A stretch of DNA of 54,584 nucleotides. Source: Eubacteriales bacterium. Lineage in GTDB: Bacteria; Bacillota; Clostridia; Lachnospirales; Lachnospiraceae. The translations under genes were made by a program, and so were the position numbers. Below are positions 8,727 to 17,079 of the stretch, one piece after another (position 1 is the first letter of the stretch; each line of letters opens with the position of its first letter). The notes under the pieces were generated by a model. The model made no database searches. It was not told where the DNA came from and saw only the letters and a list, made by a program, of their open reading frames with translations. Location of the stretch: positions 1 to 54,584 of the forward strand of contig JAUNPK010000011.1 in assembly GCA_030536855.1 (NCBI GenBank), read 5' to 3'.

Positions 8727-8802
8727 AGGGGTCAGACCCCATAAAAATTTTATAAACTTTTTCGGAAAAAGTTTATAAAATTTTTATGGGGTCTGACCCC
8801 TT
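8726..8802. repeat. 77-bp perfect inverted repeat carrying GGGGTCAGACCCC, probable two-way terminator
   Basis: Two 37-base arms (8726-8762 and 8766-8802) match perfectly around a CGG loop. Each arm holds GGGGTC(A/T)GACCCC, itself a palindrome, then an A/T-rich block. It fills the whole gap between the convergent DUF1275 and argH genes and should end both transcripts. A related, shorter palindrome is at 24794-24840, so this is a dispersed repeat and not only a terminator. Confidence 0.9.
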
Positions 8803-8805
8803 TTA

Positions 8806-10179
8806 TTACTGCTCCATATATTCATCATATAAGGCAATTACTTTATTCATCATTTCAGGTCCGGGTGCACCAAGAGTAAGACGTTTTTCAACGCATGTCT
8901 TTAAGCTGATGGCTTCATATATATCTTCTTCAAATACAGGACTGATTGATTTGTATTCTTCAAGGTTTAAATCATCAAGAGCAATACCTTTATCCAAGCA
9001 CATAAGAACAAGCTGTCCTACAATTCCATGGGCATCACGGAAAGGAACCCCTTTCTTAACAAGATAATCTGCAGCATCAGTAGCATTAGTAAAGCCTTTC
9101 TTTGCAGAATCTTCCATACGGTCATTATTGAACTTCATTGTATCAATCATACCTTTAAAGAGTCTTACGCATCCCTTTACTGTATCGATGGCATCAAAGG
9201 TGAATTCCTTATCTTCCTGCATGTCCTTGTTGTAAGCAAGAGGAAGCCCTTTCATGGTTGTGAGAAGACTTATAAGAGCACCATATACACGACCTGTCTT
9301 ACCTCTTACAAGTTCGGCAATATCAGGATTTTTCTTCTGTGGCATAATGCTTGAGCCGGTACTGAAAGCATCATCTAAATCAATAAACTTATACTCATTG
9401 GAGTTCCAGATACATATCTCTTCAGAAAATCTGCTAAGATGCATCATAATAGTTGATAATGCACTTAAAAATTCAATGAGATAATCCCTGTCTGAAACTG
9501 AGTCCATACTGTTAAGGGTAGGACCATAGAAGTCAAGGAGCTTTGCAGTCATCTCTCTGTCAAGAGGATAGGTTGTTCCTGCCAGGGCACCTGCACCAAG
9601 AGGACAGTAGTTCATTCTCTTATAAATATCTGAGAGTCTGCTTCTGTCTCGTTTAAACATTTCAAAATATGCCGAAAAATGATGGGCAACTGTAACAGGC
9701 TGAGCTTTTTGAAGATGTGTAAAGCCCGGCATATATGTTTCAGTGTTTTCCTTGATGATTCTAAGGATAACAGACATAAGTTCTTTTATTTCTTCATCAA
9801 CATTTTTAATTTCATCACGGGTATACAGTCTCATATCCAAAGCTACCTGATCATTACGGCTTCTGCCTGTATGTAGCTTTTTACCTACGTCACCAATTCT
9901 TTCAATAAGAGTAGCTTCCATAAATGTGTGAATATCTTCATATTCATCAGTAATTTCCATCTTTCCGGACTCTATATCTGATAATATACCGTTAAGTCCA
10001 TCAACAATCTGCTTTCCTTCATCTTCAGAAATTATTCCGGATGCAGCCAGCATTGTTGCATGGGCAATACTTCCCTGAATATCCTGTTTATAAAACTTCT
10101 GATCATAGGAGATAGAAGCATTAAAGTTGTTTACCAGTTCATTTGTTTCTTTTGTGAAGCGACCGCCCCAAAGTTTCAT
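8806..10179 (-). CDS. argH: Argininosuccinate lyase
   Basis: Last step of arginine synthesis: splits argininosuccinate into arginine and fumarate; a cytosolic tetramer. The 457-residue length is standard. The N-terminal [15 protein letters not shown], the [17 protein letters not shown] segment and the fumarate-lyase signature [11 protein letters not shown] with the mobile serine loop are all present. CGGAGG precedes the ATG at 10179. No argG or other arginine gene is nearby in the window, so it is a stand-alone unit. An inverted repeat 38-58 bases upstream of the start codon could be its operator. Confidence 0.96.
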   Translation of the reverse strand: MKLWGGRFTKETNELVNNFNASISYDQKFYKQDIQGSIAHATMLAASGIISEDEGKQIVDGLNGILSDIESGKMEITDEYEDIHTFMEATLIERIGDVGKKLHTGRSRNDQVALDMRLYTRDEIKNVDEEIKELMSVILRIIKENTETYMPGFTHLQKAQPVTVAHHFSAYFEMFKRDRSRLSDIYKRMNYCPLGAGALAGTTYPLDREMTAKLLDFYGPTLNSMDSVSDRDYLIEFLSALSTIMMHLSRFSEEICIWNSNEYKFIDLDDAFSTGSSIMPQKKNPDIAELVRGKTGRVYGALISLLTTMKGLPLAYNKDMQEDKEFTFDAIDTVKGCVRLFKGMIDTMKFNNDRMEDSAKKGFTNATDAADYLVKKGVPFRDAHGIVGQLVLMCLDKGIALDDLNLEEYKSISPVFEEDIYEAISLKTCVEKRLTLGAPGPEMMNKVIALYDEYMEQ

Positions 10180-10217
10180 AATAAATCCTCCGTTTGTTTA
10201 TTAAGTTTAAATGTAAT

Positions 10218-10238
10218 AAATGTATTTTGAATACATTT
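10218..10238 (-). promoter_or_regulatory. Inverted repeat upstream of argH, possible ArgR-type operator
   Basis: AAATGTATT-TTG-AATACATTT is a perfect 9-bp inverted repeat ending 38 bases before the argH start codon. An AT-rich palindrome with TGAAT-like half-sites is the general shape of arginine-repressor boxes. It could instead be part of a weak terminator for the upstream YfhO gene, though no T-run follows. Confidence 0.35.
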
Positions 10239-10279
10239 GGTGTTAAAAAACAATTGTGTTGTAATAATTCTGCAACTCA

Positions 10280-13072
10280 TTAAGAATTATCATCCTGAAT
10301 ATCATCACTGTCAAGATTATCAAAATCATTAAGTGAGTCAAGGATGGTGTCATCAAGAATAGTGTCATTCTCAATGTTTATATCTGTAATGTTATCATCA
10401 GAAATTTCATCAGAACTTACTTCACCCTCCTTGTTGTATACCTTGTAAGAGACGGTAGGGATTTCCTTGATTTTTTTCTTCTTGTAAATGACATCCTTAG
10501 GATCAATTAATTCTCTTATTATAACCGGCCAGTGTTTTGTATTAATTCTCTTTAATTCCCGTAATCTGTTAAATACATAAATACCTGCAAGTATTAATAT
10601 ACATAGCAATGTTATAAGTATACCCTTAACAAGCCCCACAGGAGTGTATTTGAGAGTGACGGTATGCTCACCGGATGTAACCTTAACACTTAAAAGGGCA
10701 TCATAGAGTTCTACGGTTGGAACTTTCTTACCGTCGATATAGACACTCCATCCTCCATCATAAGGAATTGAGAAGATAAGTGTTGCATCGTTGGTTGGTT
10801 TTATTTTTCCTGTAATTTTAGTAGTTGAGAAGGATGTAACCTCCATTGAATTGTTATTTAATGTATTGAAGGCTGAAATGAATCTGTCTTCCTCAAGGGT
10901 GTATACGCTTGCATTTATTGTTGTATCTGATGAAACAGTAACGTTATCTTTTACTTCAACATAGCCGATATCAACTATTCTGTTGTTATTCTTTAAATTT
11001 GAATAAGTATAACTTGAATCGTTAATAGTGGCTGTAACTGAATCACAGCCGGTATTCTTAACTACAAGATATAAGTGTCCGTTCTTAACAGGTTTAATGG
11101 TAAAACTTGAATCAGAAGCATTTTCCATTGTAAGGGTAAACACATTTGTAACGCCTGTCAGGTTTTGAACCAGAAGATTCTGGTTCTCAATTCCGCTGCC
11201 CCCTGCAGTGCTTGGAACCCACTGATTTACATCACCATAGGTCATGAAACCAATAGGAAGAGTGTAATTGTTCCTGTAGATAAATTCCCCGTCACTTCCT
11301 GTATAAAATTCTCTAAGCTTACTCTCTTTCAAAATTCTGTTAGATATAACATATTTGGTTGAGAATAATGACTGGGTCACTAAAGTACCGCCGTTGCATC
11401 CGTAGGCATTTGTGGAATGCTCGAATCCTAATTTTCCTAAAAATGATGACATACCTGCATTAGAGGTTGATGAAAATGTGGAAATTGAACGGTAATTATG
11501 CCATGCACCATCATTTTTGGATCTGGCGCCGAATACCTTGTCCATCCTATAGAAGGAGTTGTCATTTTGTGCAACTGTGTTTGTTACTGTGTCTACTGCA
11601 TTGTAATCAAGAAGATACGATGTTCTGCTGGTTGTTCCTAAACCTGTGGATTCCATGTTCATTGTACATTCAATGATAACTGCGGAAAATGCACAAAACA
11701 GCATAACAGGAACTTTCCAGTTTGTCTTAATATGTATCAGCATAAATAGCGCATATATAATAATAAACAGGGCGCTTATATATACTGTTTTGAAATTATA
11801 TGTGTCGTCAATAGTAAAAGTCTGCTCAATTAAAATCAGAAGACCAAAAGCAATCCAGAAGGCTGCACCTAATTTCCTCGTGGTAATTTTCTTAATGTGG
11901 CTGAATGCTTCGTAGCACATAGTCAGCAAAAAGAATACGTAGATAAATGACTGACGGCAGGGAAGACTGTTAGGAAAGTGGAATCCGTGCCATATAAAAT
12001 TAGGTATATTAAGGTTAAAAGCAGTAAGGAATACAAGAAGTATAGCTGACTTTCCGATTTTTTCCCTGAGGTCAACCTTTTTGTCCATCATATAGAGAGG
12101 GAGCAAAAGAAATACAGCAACACCACAATAAATGTTAGGGTAGTGTTCCAGACCCAGATGAACAGGAACGTCTATCAAATGTCTTGTGAGCATATTAAGA
12201 ATGCTGAAATACAATGTCAGCTTCTTAGGGAAAGAAATATCACTGGATGCTGACAGAGAAAATGTATAAAACTCCGGAAGTAACAGACACGCAGCTAATC
12301 CTCCTGCAAGCAGTGAAAATATTCCGAAATTCATGAATTTCTTCAAGTAAATAACAAAGCTTTTTGTTCCCTTGAAAGATACAATAAGTACTATAAAATA
12401 AAGGACAACAGATAAACATACCATAATAGCTATGTAGTAATTAGTATAAATACATAAGCCAAGTGTTATGCAGTATAAGAAGCATTTGTTTTCATTAACA
12501 AGTCTTTCAAGTCCCAGCATAATAAGAGGAACAAGAATTATACAGTCAAGCCACATTATATTCCAGCTGTATGCTGCCACATATCCTGACAATGCATAGA
12601 AGAAACCGAATAATGCGACAGATACTGATTTAGTATTAAAATGCTTTGAAATATAATAGGTTAAAGATAAACTGCTGCCTGCAAGCTTTAAGATAATAAG
12701 ACCATTCATGATCTCTATCATATATTTCTGAGGAAATAATGCAATTAACCAGTTAGCAGGACTTGCAAGATAATATGCATAAAGAGATGTGAAATTGGTA
12801 CCCATACCAATGTCCCAGCTGTAAGTAAGATTTTCACCGTTTCTTATCTTATGCCACAGTTCCGAGAAAAATGGAGCATATTGATGATACATATCAGAGC
12901 GAAGGTAACAATTGTTGCCAAAAGGAAACATTTCTCTTATGTAGTAGAGGGCAATAAAAATTACGACAGGTATTATAAATGCAATAAAATAAGTAATATT
13001 TCCACTTGGAATATTGCTTGTGGATTTATCAAATAATTTGAATTTTTTTCTGGTTTTAGTGTTAGTTTTCAA
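10280..13072 (-). CDS. YfhO-family polytopic membrane protein
   Basis: Large membrane protein of about 930 residues. Alternating hydrophobic stretches fill roughly the first 490 residues, followed by an extracytoplasmic part of about 330 residues, a final membrane helix (VKGILITLLCILILAGIYVF) and an acidic cytosolic tail rich in Asp/Ile. The early loop RSDMYHQYAPFFSELWHKIRNG with the GMGTNF segment is characteristic of YfhO proteins, which resemble GT-C glycosyltransferases and in some firmicutes take part in glycosylating teichoic acids; the substrate here is unknown. The frame is open to 13135, but the start is set at TTG 13072 because GGGGAGG sits 5 bases before it and no good site precedes the upstream ATGs. 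Confidence 0.85.
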   Translation of the reverse strand: MKTNTKTRKKFKLFDKSTSNIPSGNITYFIAFIIPVVIFIALYYIREMFPFGNNCYLRSDMYHQYAPFFSELWHKIRNGENLTYSWDIGMGTNFTSLYAYYLASPANWLIALFPQKYMIEIMNGLIILKLAGSSLSLTYYISKHFNTKSVSVALFGFFYALSGYVAAYSWNIMWLDCIILVPLIMLGLERLVNENKCFLYCITLGLCIYTNYYIAIMVCLSVVLYFIVLIVSFKGTKSFVIYLKKFMNFGIFSLLAGGLAACLLLPEFYTFSLSASSDISFPKKLTLYFSILNMLTRHLIDVPVHLGLEHYPNIYCGVAVFLLLPLYMMDKKVDLREKIGKSAILLVFLTAFNLNIPNFIWHGFHFPNSLPCRQSFIYVFFLLTMCYEAFSHIKKITTRKLGAAFWIAFGLLILIEQTFTIDDTYNFKTVYISALFIIIYALFMLIHIKTNWKVPVMLFCAFSAVIIECTMNMESTGLGTTSRTSYLLDYNAVDTVTNTVAQNDNSFYRMDKVFGARSKNDGAWHNYRSISTFSSTSNAGMSSFLGKLGFEHSTNAYGCNGGTLVTQSLFSTKYVISNRILKESKLREFYTGSDGEFIYRNNYTLPIGFMTYGDVNQWVPSTAGGSGIENQNLLVQNLTGVTNVFTLTMENASDSSFTIKPVKNGHLYLVVKNTGCDSVTATINDSSYTYSNLKNNNRIVDIGYVEVKDNVTVSSDTTINASVYTLEEDRFISAFNTLNNNSMEVTSFSTTKITGKIKPTNDATLIFSIPYDGGWSVYIDGKKVPTVELYDALLSVKVTSGEHTVTLKYTPVGLVKGILITLLCILILAGIYVFNRLRELKRINTKHWPVIIRELIDPKDVIYKKKKIKEIPTVSYKVYNKEGEVSSDEISDDNITDINIENDTILDDTILDSLNDFDNLDSDDIQDDNS

Positions 13073-13135
13073 GGTATCCTCCCCATAATTCCATAATGGT
13101 TTCATTTTAACAAATGGGAAATTAACTGTAAACAC

Positions 13136-13164
13136 TTGTATTTAAGAAATCAATTCTGTAAAAT
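13136..13164 (+). promoter_or_regulatory. Sigma-A promoter of comEA
   Basis: TTGTAT (13136-13141), a 17-base spacer and TAAAAT (13159-13164) fit a vegetative promoter and predict a start near 13171, giving a leader of about 50 bases. Confidence 0.55.
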
Positions 13165-13187
13165 ACTCATTGTATATGCAAAGGGGA

Positions 13188-13218
13188 CTTTTACCTGTTT
13201 ACACAAGGGTAAAAGGAG
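13188..13218 (+). promoter_or_regulatory. Hairpin overlapping the comEA ribosome binding site
   Basis: CTTTTACC (13188-13195) pairs perfectly with GGTAAAAG (13208-13215) over a 12-base loop. The 3' arm runs into the AAGGAG ribosome binding site (13213-13218), so the folded leader would partly mask it. Confidence 0.5.
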
Positions 13219-13223
13219 TATAT

Positions 13224-13919
13224 ATGGATATTAAACATTTTTATAATCAGCACAGAAATTATTTTAAGTACGGTGTGGTTTCATTATTCATAATCATACT
13301 GGGTCTGGTATATGTAATACACGGAAAAGACGTGTTTAACAATACTTCAGGAGAGATGGAAAAATATACCATGGATGGATATGCCGGGGAAGCTTATCCG
13401 TCAAAAGATGATAGTTCAGTGTCAGCTCACACATCATCTTATACACAGGAAGAAAACACAGCCGGTGGGGAGAACTGCATATATGTTTATGTATGCGGAA
13501 GTGTAAATGAGCCCAAAGTTGTAACTTGTACCAGTGGAGCAAGAATTTATGAATTGATTGAAATGTGTGGAGGATTTTCTGAAAACGCAGACACAACAAA
13601 ACTTAATCTTGCAGAAACTGTAAAAGATGGTGATAAAATATATGTGCCGGCTTATGGTGAGGAGTATGAAGAAGAAAATGTTTCAGGTGATGCAGGTATT
13701 TCAAAGAATATAGGAGTCACAGGTTCAGGGCTTATTAATATCAACAGTGCATCATTAGAGCAGTTGACTACCCTACCGGGAATCGGAGAATCAAGGGCTG
13801 CTGACATAATAAGCTACAGACAGAGTAATGGGGGATTTAAGAGCATTGAGGATATCAAAAAGGTATCCGGTATTAAAGATGCTGCTTATAACAAAATAAA
13901 AGATTATATATGTGTATAA
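13224..13919 (+). CDS. comEA: ComEA-like competence DNA-binding protein
   Basis: Membrane-anchored DNA receptor of the uptake machinery. One membrane segment lies near residues 15-35 (VVSLFIIILGLVYVI), followed by a polar linker. An SLBB domain sits around residues 80-140 (IYVYVCGSVNEPKVV, DGDKIYVPAYG), and a C-terminal helix-hairpin-helix pair begins INSASLEQLTTLPGIG and ends ISYRQSNGGFKSIEDIKKVSGI. Length of 231 residues is usual. AAAGGAG precedes ATG 13224; the longer frame from 13170 lacks a site. comEC lies downstream, separated by a two-component system and a lipoprotein gene. Confidence 0.92.
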   Translation: MDIKHFYNQHRNYFKYGVVSLFIIILGLVYVIHGKDVFNNTSGEMEKYTMDGYAGEAYPSKDDSSVSAHTSSYTQEENTAGGENCIYVYVCGSVNEPKVVTCTSGARIYELIEMCGGFSENADTTKLNLAETVKDGDKIYVPAYGEEYEEENVSGDAGISKNIGVTGSGLININSASLEQLTTLPGIGESRAADIISYRQSNGGFKSIEDIKKVSGIKDAAYNKIKDYICV

Positions 13920-13960
13920 AGCATATATGTACTATGAGGCATAACAGATTGGAGAATGAA

Positions 13961-14650
13961 ATGGCAGGAAAAGTATTAGTAGTAGATGATGAAAAAATGA
14001 TTGTTAAAGGTATAAGATTTAGTCTTATGCAGGATTATGATGTGGTGGATTGTGCCTACGATGGTGAGGAGGCATTAGAAAAAGCCAGAAACAATAATTA
14101 CGATATTATTCTGCTTGATATAATGTTGCCTAAAATGGATGGACTCACGGTATGTCAGATGATAAGAGAATTTTCCAATGTGCCAATAATTATGCTCACT
14201 GCTAAGGGTGATGATATGGATAAGATTATGGGACTGGAGTATGGTGCGGATGATTATATTACAAAGCCTTTTAATATATTGGAAGTAAAGGCGAGAATGA
14301 AAGCAATTCTCAGAAGAAATTCTAAGAAAGAAGAAGCACCTGTAAAAAGTAACGTGATAGTAGCAGGAGATATGAAGATTGACTGTGATTCAAGAAGTCT
14401 TTATATAGGAAACAGGGAAATAAATCTTACAGCTAAGGAATTTGATCTTGTAGAACTTCTTGCTAAAAATCCAAACAGAGTATATAGCAGAGATACTCTT
14501 TTAAAGACTGTATGGGGAGCAGATTACCCTGGAGATGGAAGAACTGTAGATGTACATGTAAGACGTCTCCGTGAGAAAATAGAAGATAATCCAAGCGAAC
14601 CTAAGTATGTTCACACTAAGTGGGGAGTCGGTTACTATTTCTATGTTTAA
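13961..14650 (+). CDS. OmpR/PhoB-family response regulator
   Basis: Transcription factor of a two-component system. The receiver domain (residues 1-120) has the acidic pair DD near residue 10, the phosphoacceptor D53 in LLDIMLPKMDG, Thr in MLTAKG and Lys in TKPFN. A C-terminal winged-helix domain follows (INLTAKEFDLVELL, GRTVDVHVRRLREKIE, KWGVGYYF). Length is 229 residues. ATG 13961 follows GGAG; the longer frame from 13910 overlaps comEA. It overlaps the kinase gene by 8 bases, so the two are translationally coupled partners. Confidence 0.95.
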   Translation: MAGKVLVVDDEKMIVKGIRFSLMQDYDVVDCAYDGEEALEKARNNNYDIILLDIMLPKMDGLTVCQMIREFSNVPIIMLTAKGDDMDKIMGLEYGADDYITKPFNILEVKARMKAILRRNSKKEEAPVKSNVIVAGDMKIDCDSRSLYIGNREINLTAKEFDLVELLAKNPNRVYSRDTLLKTVWGADYPGDGRTVDVHVRRLREKIEDNPSEPKYVHTKWGVGYYFYV

Positions 14651-16136
14651 ACGTAATTATTTAGAAGCGGAAAAAAAGAACGGAAGCAGAGTTGCTTCAT
14701 TTGTCAATAAAATATTTCGTTGCTTAAAAAGCAACAGAACCAGAATATTTCTATCAATTGCCTTGCTGGCAATCCTGTCGGTTTGCATATCTTTTGTTGT
14801 TATCAAGGGCTCCTATACAGAAGGCTTTATTGAAGATGATAAGGCTGCTGTACAAAATGAAGCTGTGTTAATTTCAGCAGAATTTACAGAGTATGAAAGC
14901 CTCGATGATGCAAGGGATGGAGGTATGTATGAGAATCTCAATAATTATTCATCTCTTAATTCCATCAGAATCAGGATAATAGACAGAAATCATAAAGTAA
15001 TTGTTGATACCTATATGATTGATAACGGGAAAGTAATGATTAATTCCAAGACAATCAATATGGTAGATAATCCGAGAACCATAAGTGATTATAACAAAAA
15101 AACCGGCAGTATAGAGGCGGCATCTCCTATCTATAACAGCAACCAGGAGCTTATAGGTATGGTTATGGTTAATCTTGACGACTCAAAGGTGACAAAACTG
15201 ATATTTGACGCTGATGAAAGTATTAGTGCCATGTTTATTACTATCATTACACTGATAATAGTAATTGCCATAATAGTAGCATATCTCATTGAAAAGCCAT
15301 ACGATAAAATGCTGAAGGTAGTCGAGGATATTTCACAGGGGTATACAGATAAAAGGCTTGATGAAAAAGGAACCACAGAGCTTAAAGATTTTGCTGCTCA
15401 TTTTAATGAGATTATGGACAAGGCCAATAAGCTTGATGAATCAAGAGGTGAATTTGTTTCAAACGTATCACACGAGTTAAAGACGCCTATTACCTCAATC
15501 AAAGTACTTGCAGATTCACTTAACACGCAGGAAAATGTACCTGTAGAGCTTTATCGTGAATTTATGCAGGATATTGTTAATGAGATAGACAGAGAAAATA
15601 AGATAATAGAAGATCTTCTTACTATGGTTAAGATGGATAAATCATCTTCGTCACTTAGCGTTACCTCTGTAAATATGAATGAACTCTTGGAAATGGTACT
15701 TAAAAGACTGAAGCCCCTTGCCCAGAAAAAGAATATTGAAATATTATTTGAAAGTTTCAGACCTGTAGTAGCAGAGGTTGATGAAGTGAAAATGACTCAG
15801 GTAATATCTAATCTTGTAGAAAATGCTATTAAATACAATAATGTGGATGGCTGGGTTCATGTATCATTAAATGCAGATCATCAGTATTTTTTTGTCAGAA
15901 TTGAGGATTCAGGAATAGGGATTCCAAAAGATAGCCAAAATAAAGTTTTTGAAAGATTTTATCGTGTAGATAAGGCACGTTCAAGGGAGACCGGGGGAAC
16001 TGGACTTGGACTTTCAATTGTGCGGGGAATTATACTGATGCATCATGGCTCTATTAAGCTTTATAGTGAGGAGGGCCAGGGAACAACATTTACATTCAGA
16101 ATTCCATTAAATTATGTGCCGGAAAAGGAAATTTAA
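14643..16136 (+). CDS. Sensor histidine kinase, partner of the preceding regulator
   Basis: Membrane sensor kinase of 497 residues. Two membrane segments (about 34-55 and 198-220) flank an extracytoplasmic sensor of about 140 residues with a Cache/PAS-like feel (DRNHKVIVDTY, ASPIYNSNQELIGMVMVNLD). HAMP follows, then HisKA with H277 in NVSHELKTP, and the ATPase domain with NAIKYNN, DSGIGIP and GGTGLGLSIV. The domain order is that of WalK/MtrB-type kinases. ATG 14643 lies inside the regulator's last codons. A GerMN lipoprotein gene starts 3 bases after the stop. The signal sensed is unknown. Confidence 0.94.
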   Translation: MFKRNYLEAEKKNGSRVASFVNKIFRCLKSNRTRIFLSIALLAILSVCISFVVIKGSYTEGFIEDDKAAVQNEAVLISAEFTEYESLDDARDGGMYENLNNYSSLNSIRIRIIDRNHKVIVDTYMIDNGKVMINSKTINMVDNPRTISDYNKKTGSIEAASPIYNSNQELIGMVMVNLDDSKVTKLIFDADESISAMFITIITLIIVIAIIVAYLIEKPYDKMLKVVEDISQGYTDKRLDEKGTTELKDFAAHFNEIMDKANKLDESRGEFVSNVSHELKTPITSIKVLADSLNTQENVPVELYREFMQDIVNEIDRENKIIEDLLTMVKMDKSSSSLSVTSVNMNELLEMVLKRLKPLAQKKNIEILFESFRPVVAEVDEVKMTQVISNLVENAIKYNNVDGWVHVSLNADHQYFFVRIEDSGIGIPKDSQNKVFERFYRVDKARSRETGGTGLGLSIVRGIILMHHGSIKLYSEEGQGTTFTFRIPLNYVPEKEI

Positions 16137-16139
16137 CTT

Positions 16140-17054
16140 ATGCCTAAAAAGATTACAGGAATTATTATGATAATAGTGACGTTGCTGTCATTTTGCGGAT
16201 GCAACAACAAAGAGTCAGAAAAAAAGTATCTCATATATTATACTAATTCTTCAGGGGATAAATTAATAGAGAGAACATACACCATTAAGGATGATTCAGA
16301 TGTGGTCTCCCAGGCAGAACAGCTGCTTGATGTAATGGCGTCTAAGAGTAAGAAGTCTTCGGATGTTGTTATTAAGCCTGATTATGTGACAGTTCTTAGT
16401 GTAAATTATGATAATCGGACATTATCTATCAACCATTCATCATCTTACAAGGAAATGAATTCTTCTCAGGAATTGTTGTACAGAGCTTCTGTGGTTAAAT
16501 GCTTATGTCAGATAGAAGGAGTTTCCTATGTGCATTTTTATGTAGATGGTAAAGAGGCAGTATATAGTGATGGCACAATTATTGGAACTATGAAATTAAG
16601 TGACTTCGTGGATGCGGACAGTTCGGTGACGGATGTTAACTGGAAGATAGTAAATATCTATTATTCCAACAAAAGTGGAGATGCCCTTATAAAAAATCGT
16701 GAGTATGTTGCATACAGTAAGAATATGCCTATTGAAAAGGTTGTTATCCAGAAAATTCTCGATGGTCCCAACGAATCAGGATTATACAGGACACTTCCGT
16801 CAGGTACTAAGCTTATGAGCGTGTCCGTAATAGATAGGGTGTGTTATGTTAATCTTAGTGAAGAGTTTGTTACGGGACTGGTTAATGTAAAAACAACCGT
16901 GGAATTATATTCTGTAGTGAATACTTTATGCACTCTGGATGGAATAGATGGAGTTAAGATTCTCATTAATGGTGATGCCAGCAGAAACTTAAGGGAAAGT
17001 GAAAGTTTAGACAGGGTATTTAATTTTAATTCGGATATTGTAACTAAGAATTAA
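16140..17054 (+). CDS. GerMN-domain lipoprotein
   Basis: Predicted surface lipoprotein of 304 residues. The N-terminal hydrophobic segment ends in a loose lipobox (SFCGC), so Cys about residue 21 may be lipidated. Two GerMN-like repeats follow: one near residues 30-150 (YYTNSSGDKLIERTYTI, SSQELLYRASVVKCLCQIEGV, HFYVDGKEAVY) and one near 165-290 (IYYSNKSGDALIKNREYVAY, LPSGTKLMSVSVIDRVCYVNLS, LCTLDGIDGVKILING). It is encoded 3 bases after the kinase and is probably co-transcribed. GerMN domains occur in the germination/sporulation protein GerM and in actinobacterial LpqB; the latter also sits after a two-component pair. Confidence 0.85.
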   Translation: MPKKITGIIMIIVTLLSFCGCNNKESEKKYLIYYTNSSGDKLIERTYTIKDDSDVVSQAEQLLDVMASKSKKSSDVVIKPDYVTVLSVNYDNRTLSINHSSSYKEMNSSQELLYRASVVKCLCQIEGVSYVHFYVDGKEAVYSDGTIIGTMKLSDFVDADSSVTDVNWKIVNIYYSNKSGDALIKNREYVAYSKNMPIEKVVIQKILDGPNESGLYRTLPSGTKLMSVSVIDRVCYVNLSEEFVTGLVNVKTTVELYSVVNTLCTLDGIDGVKILINGDASRNLRESESLDRVFNFNSDIVTKN

Positions 17055-17079
17055 ATGTCTGCCGGGAATTTATTGACAA

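Noticed and set aside
8726-8802. Palindrome as ends of an insertion sequence
   Set aside because: No transposase gene or target duplication between or around the two copies in this window.
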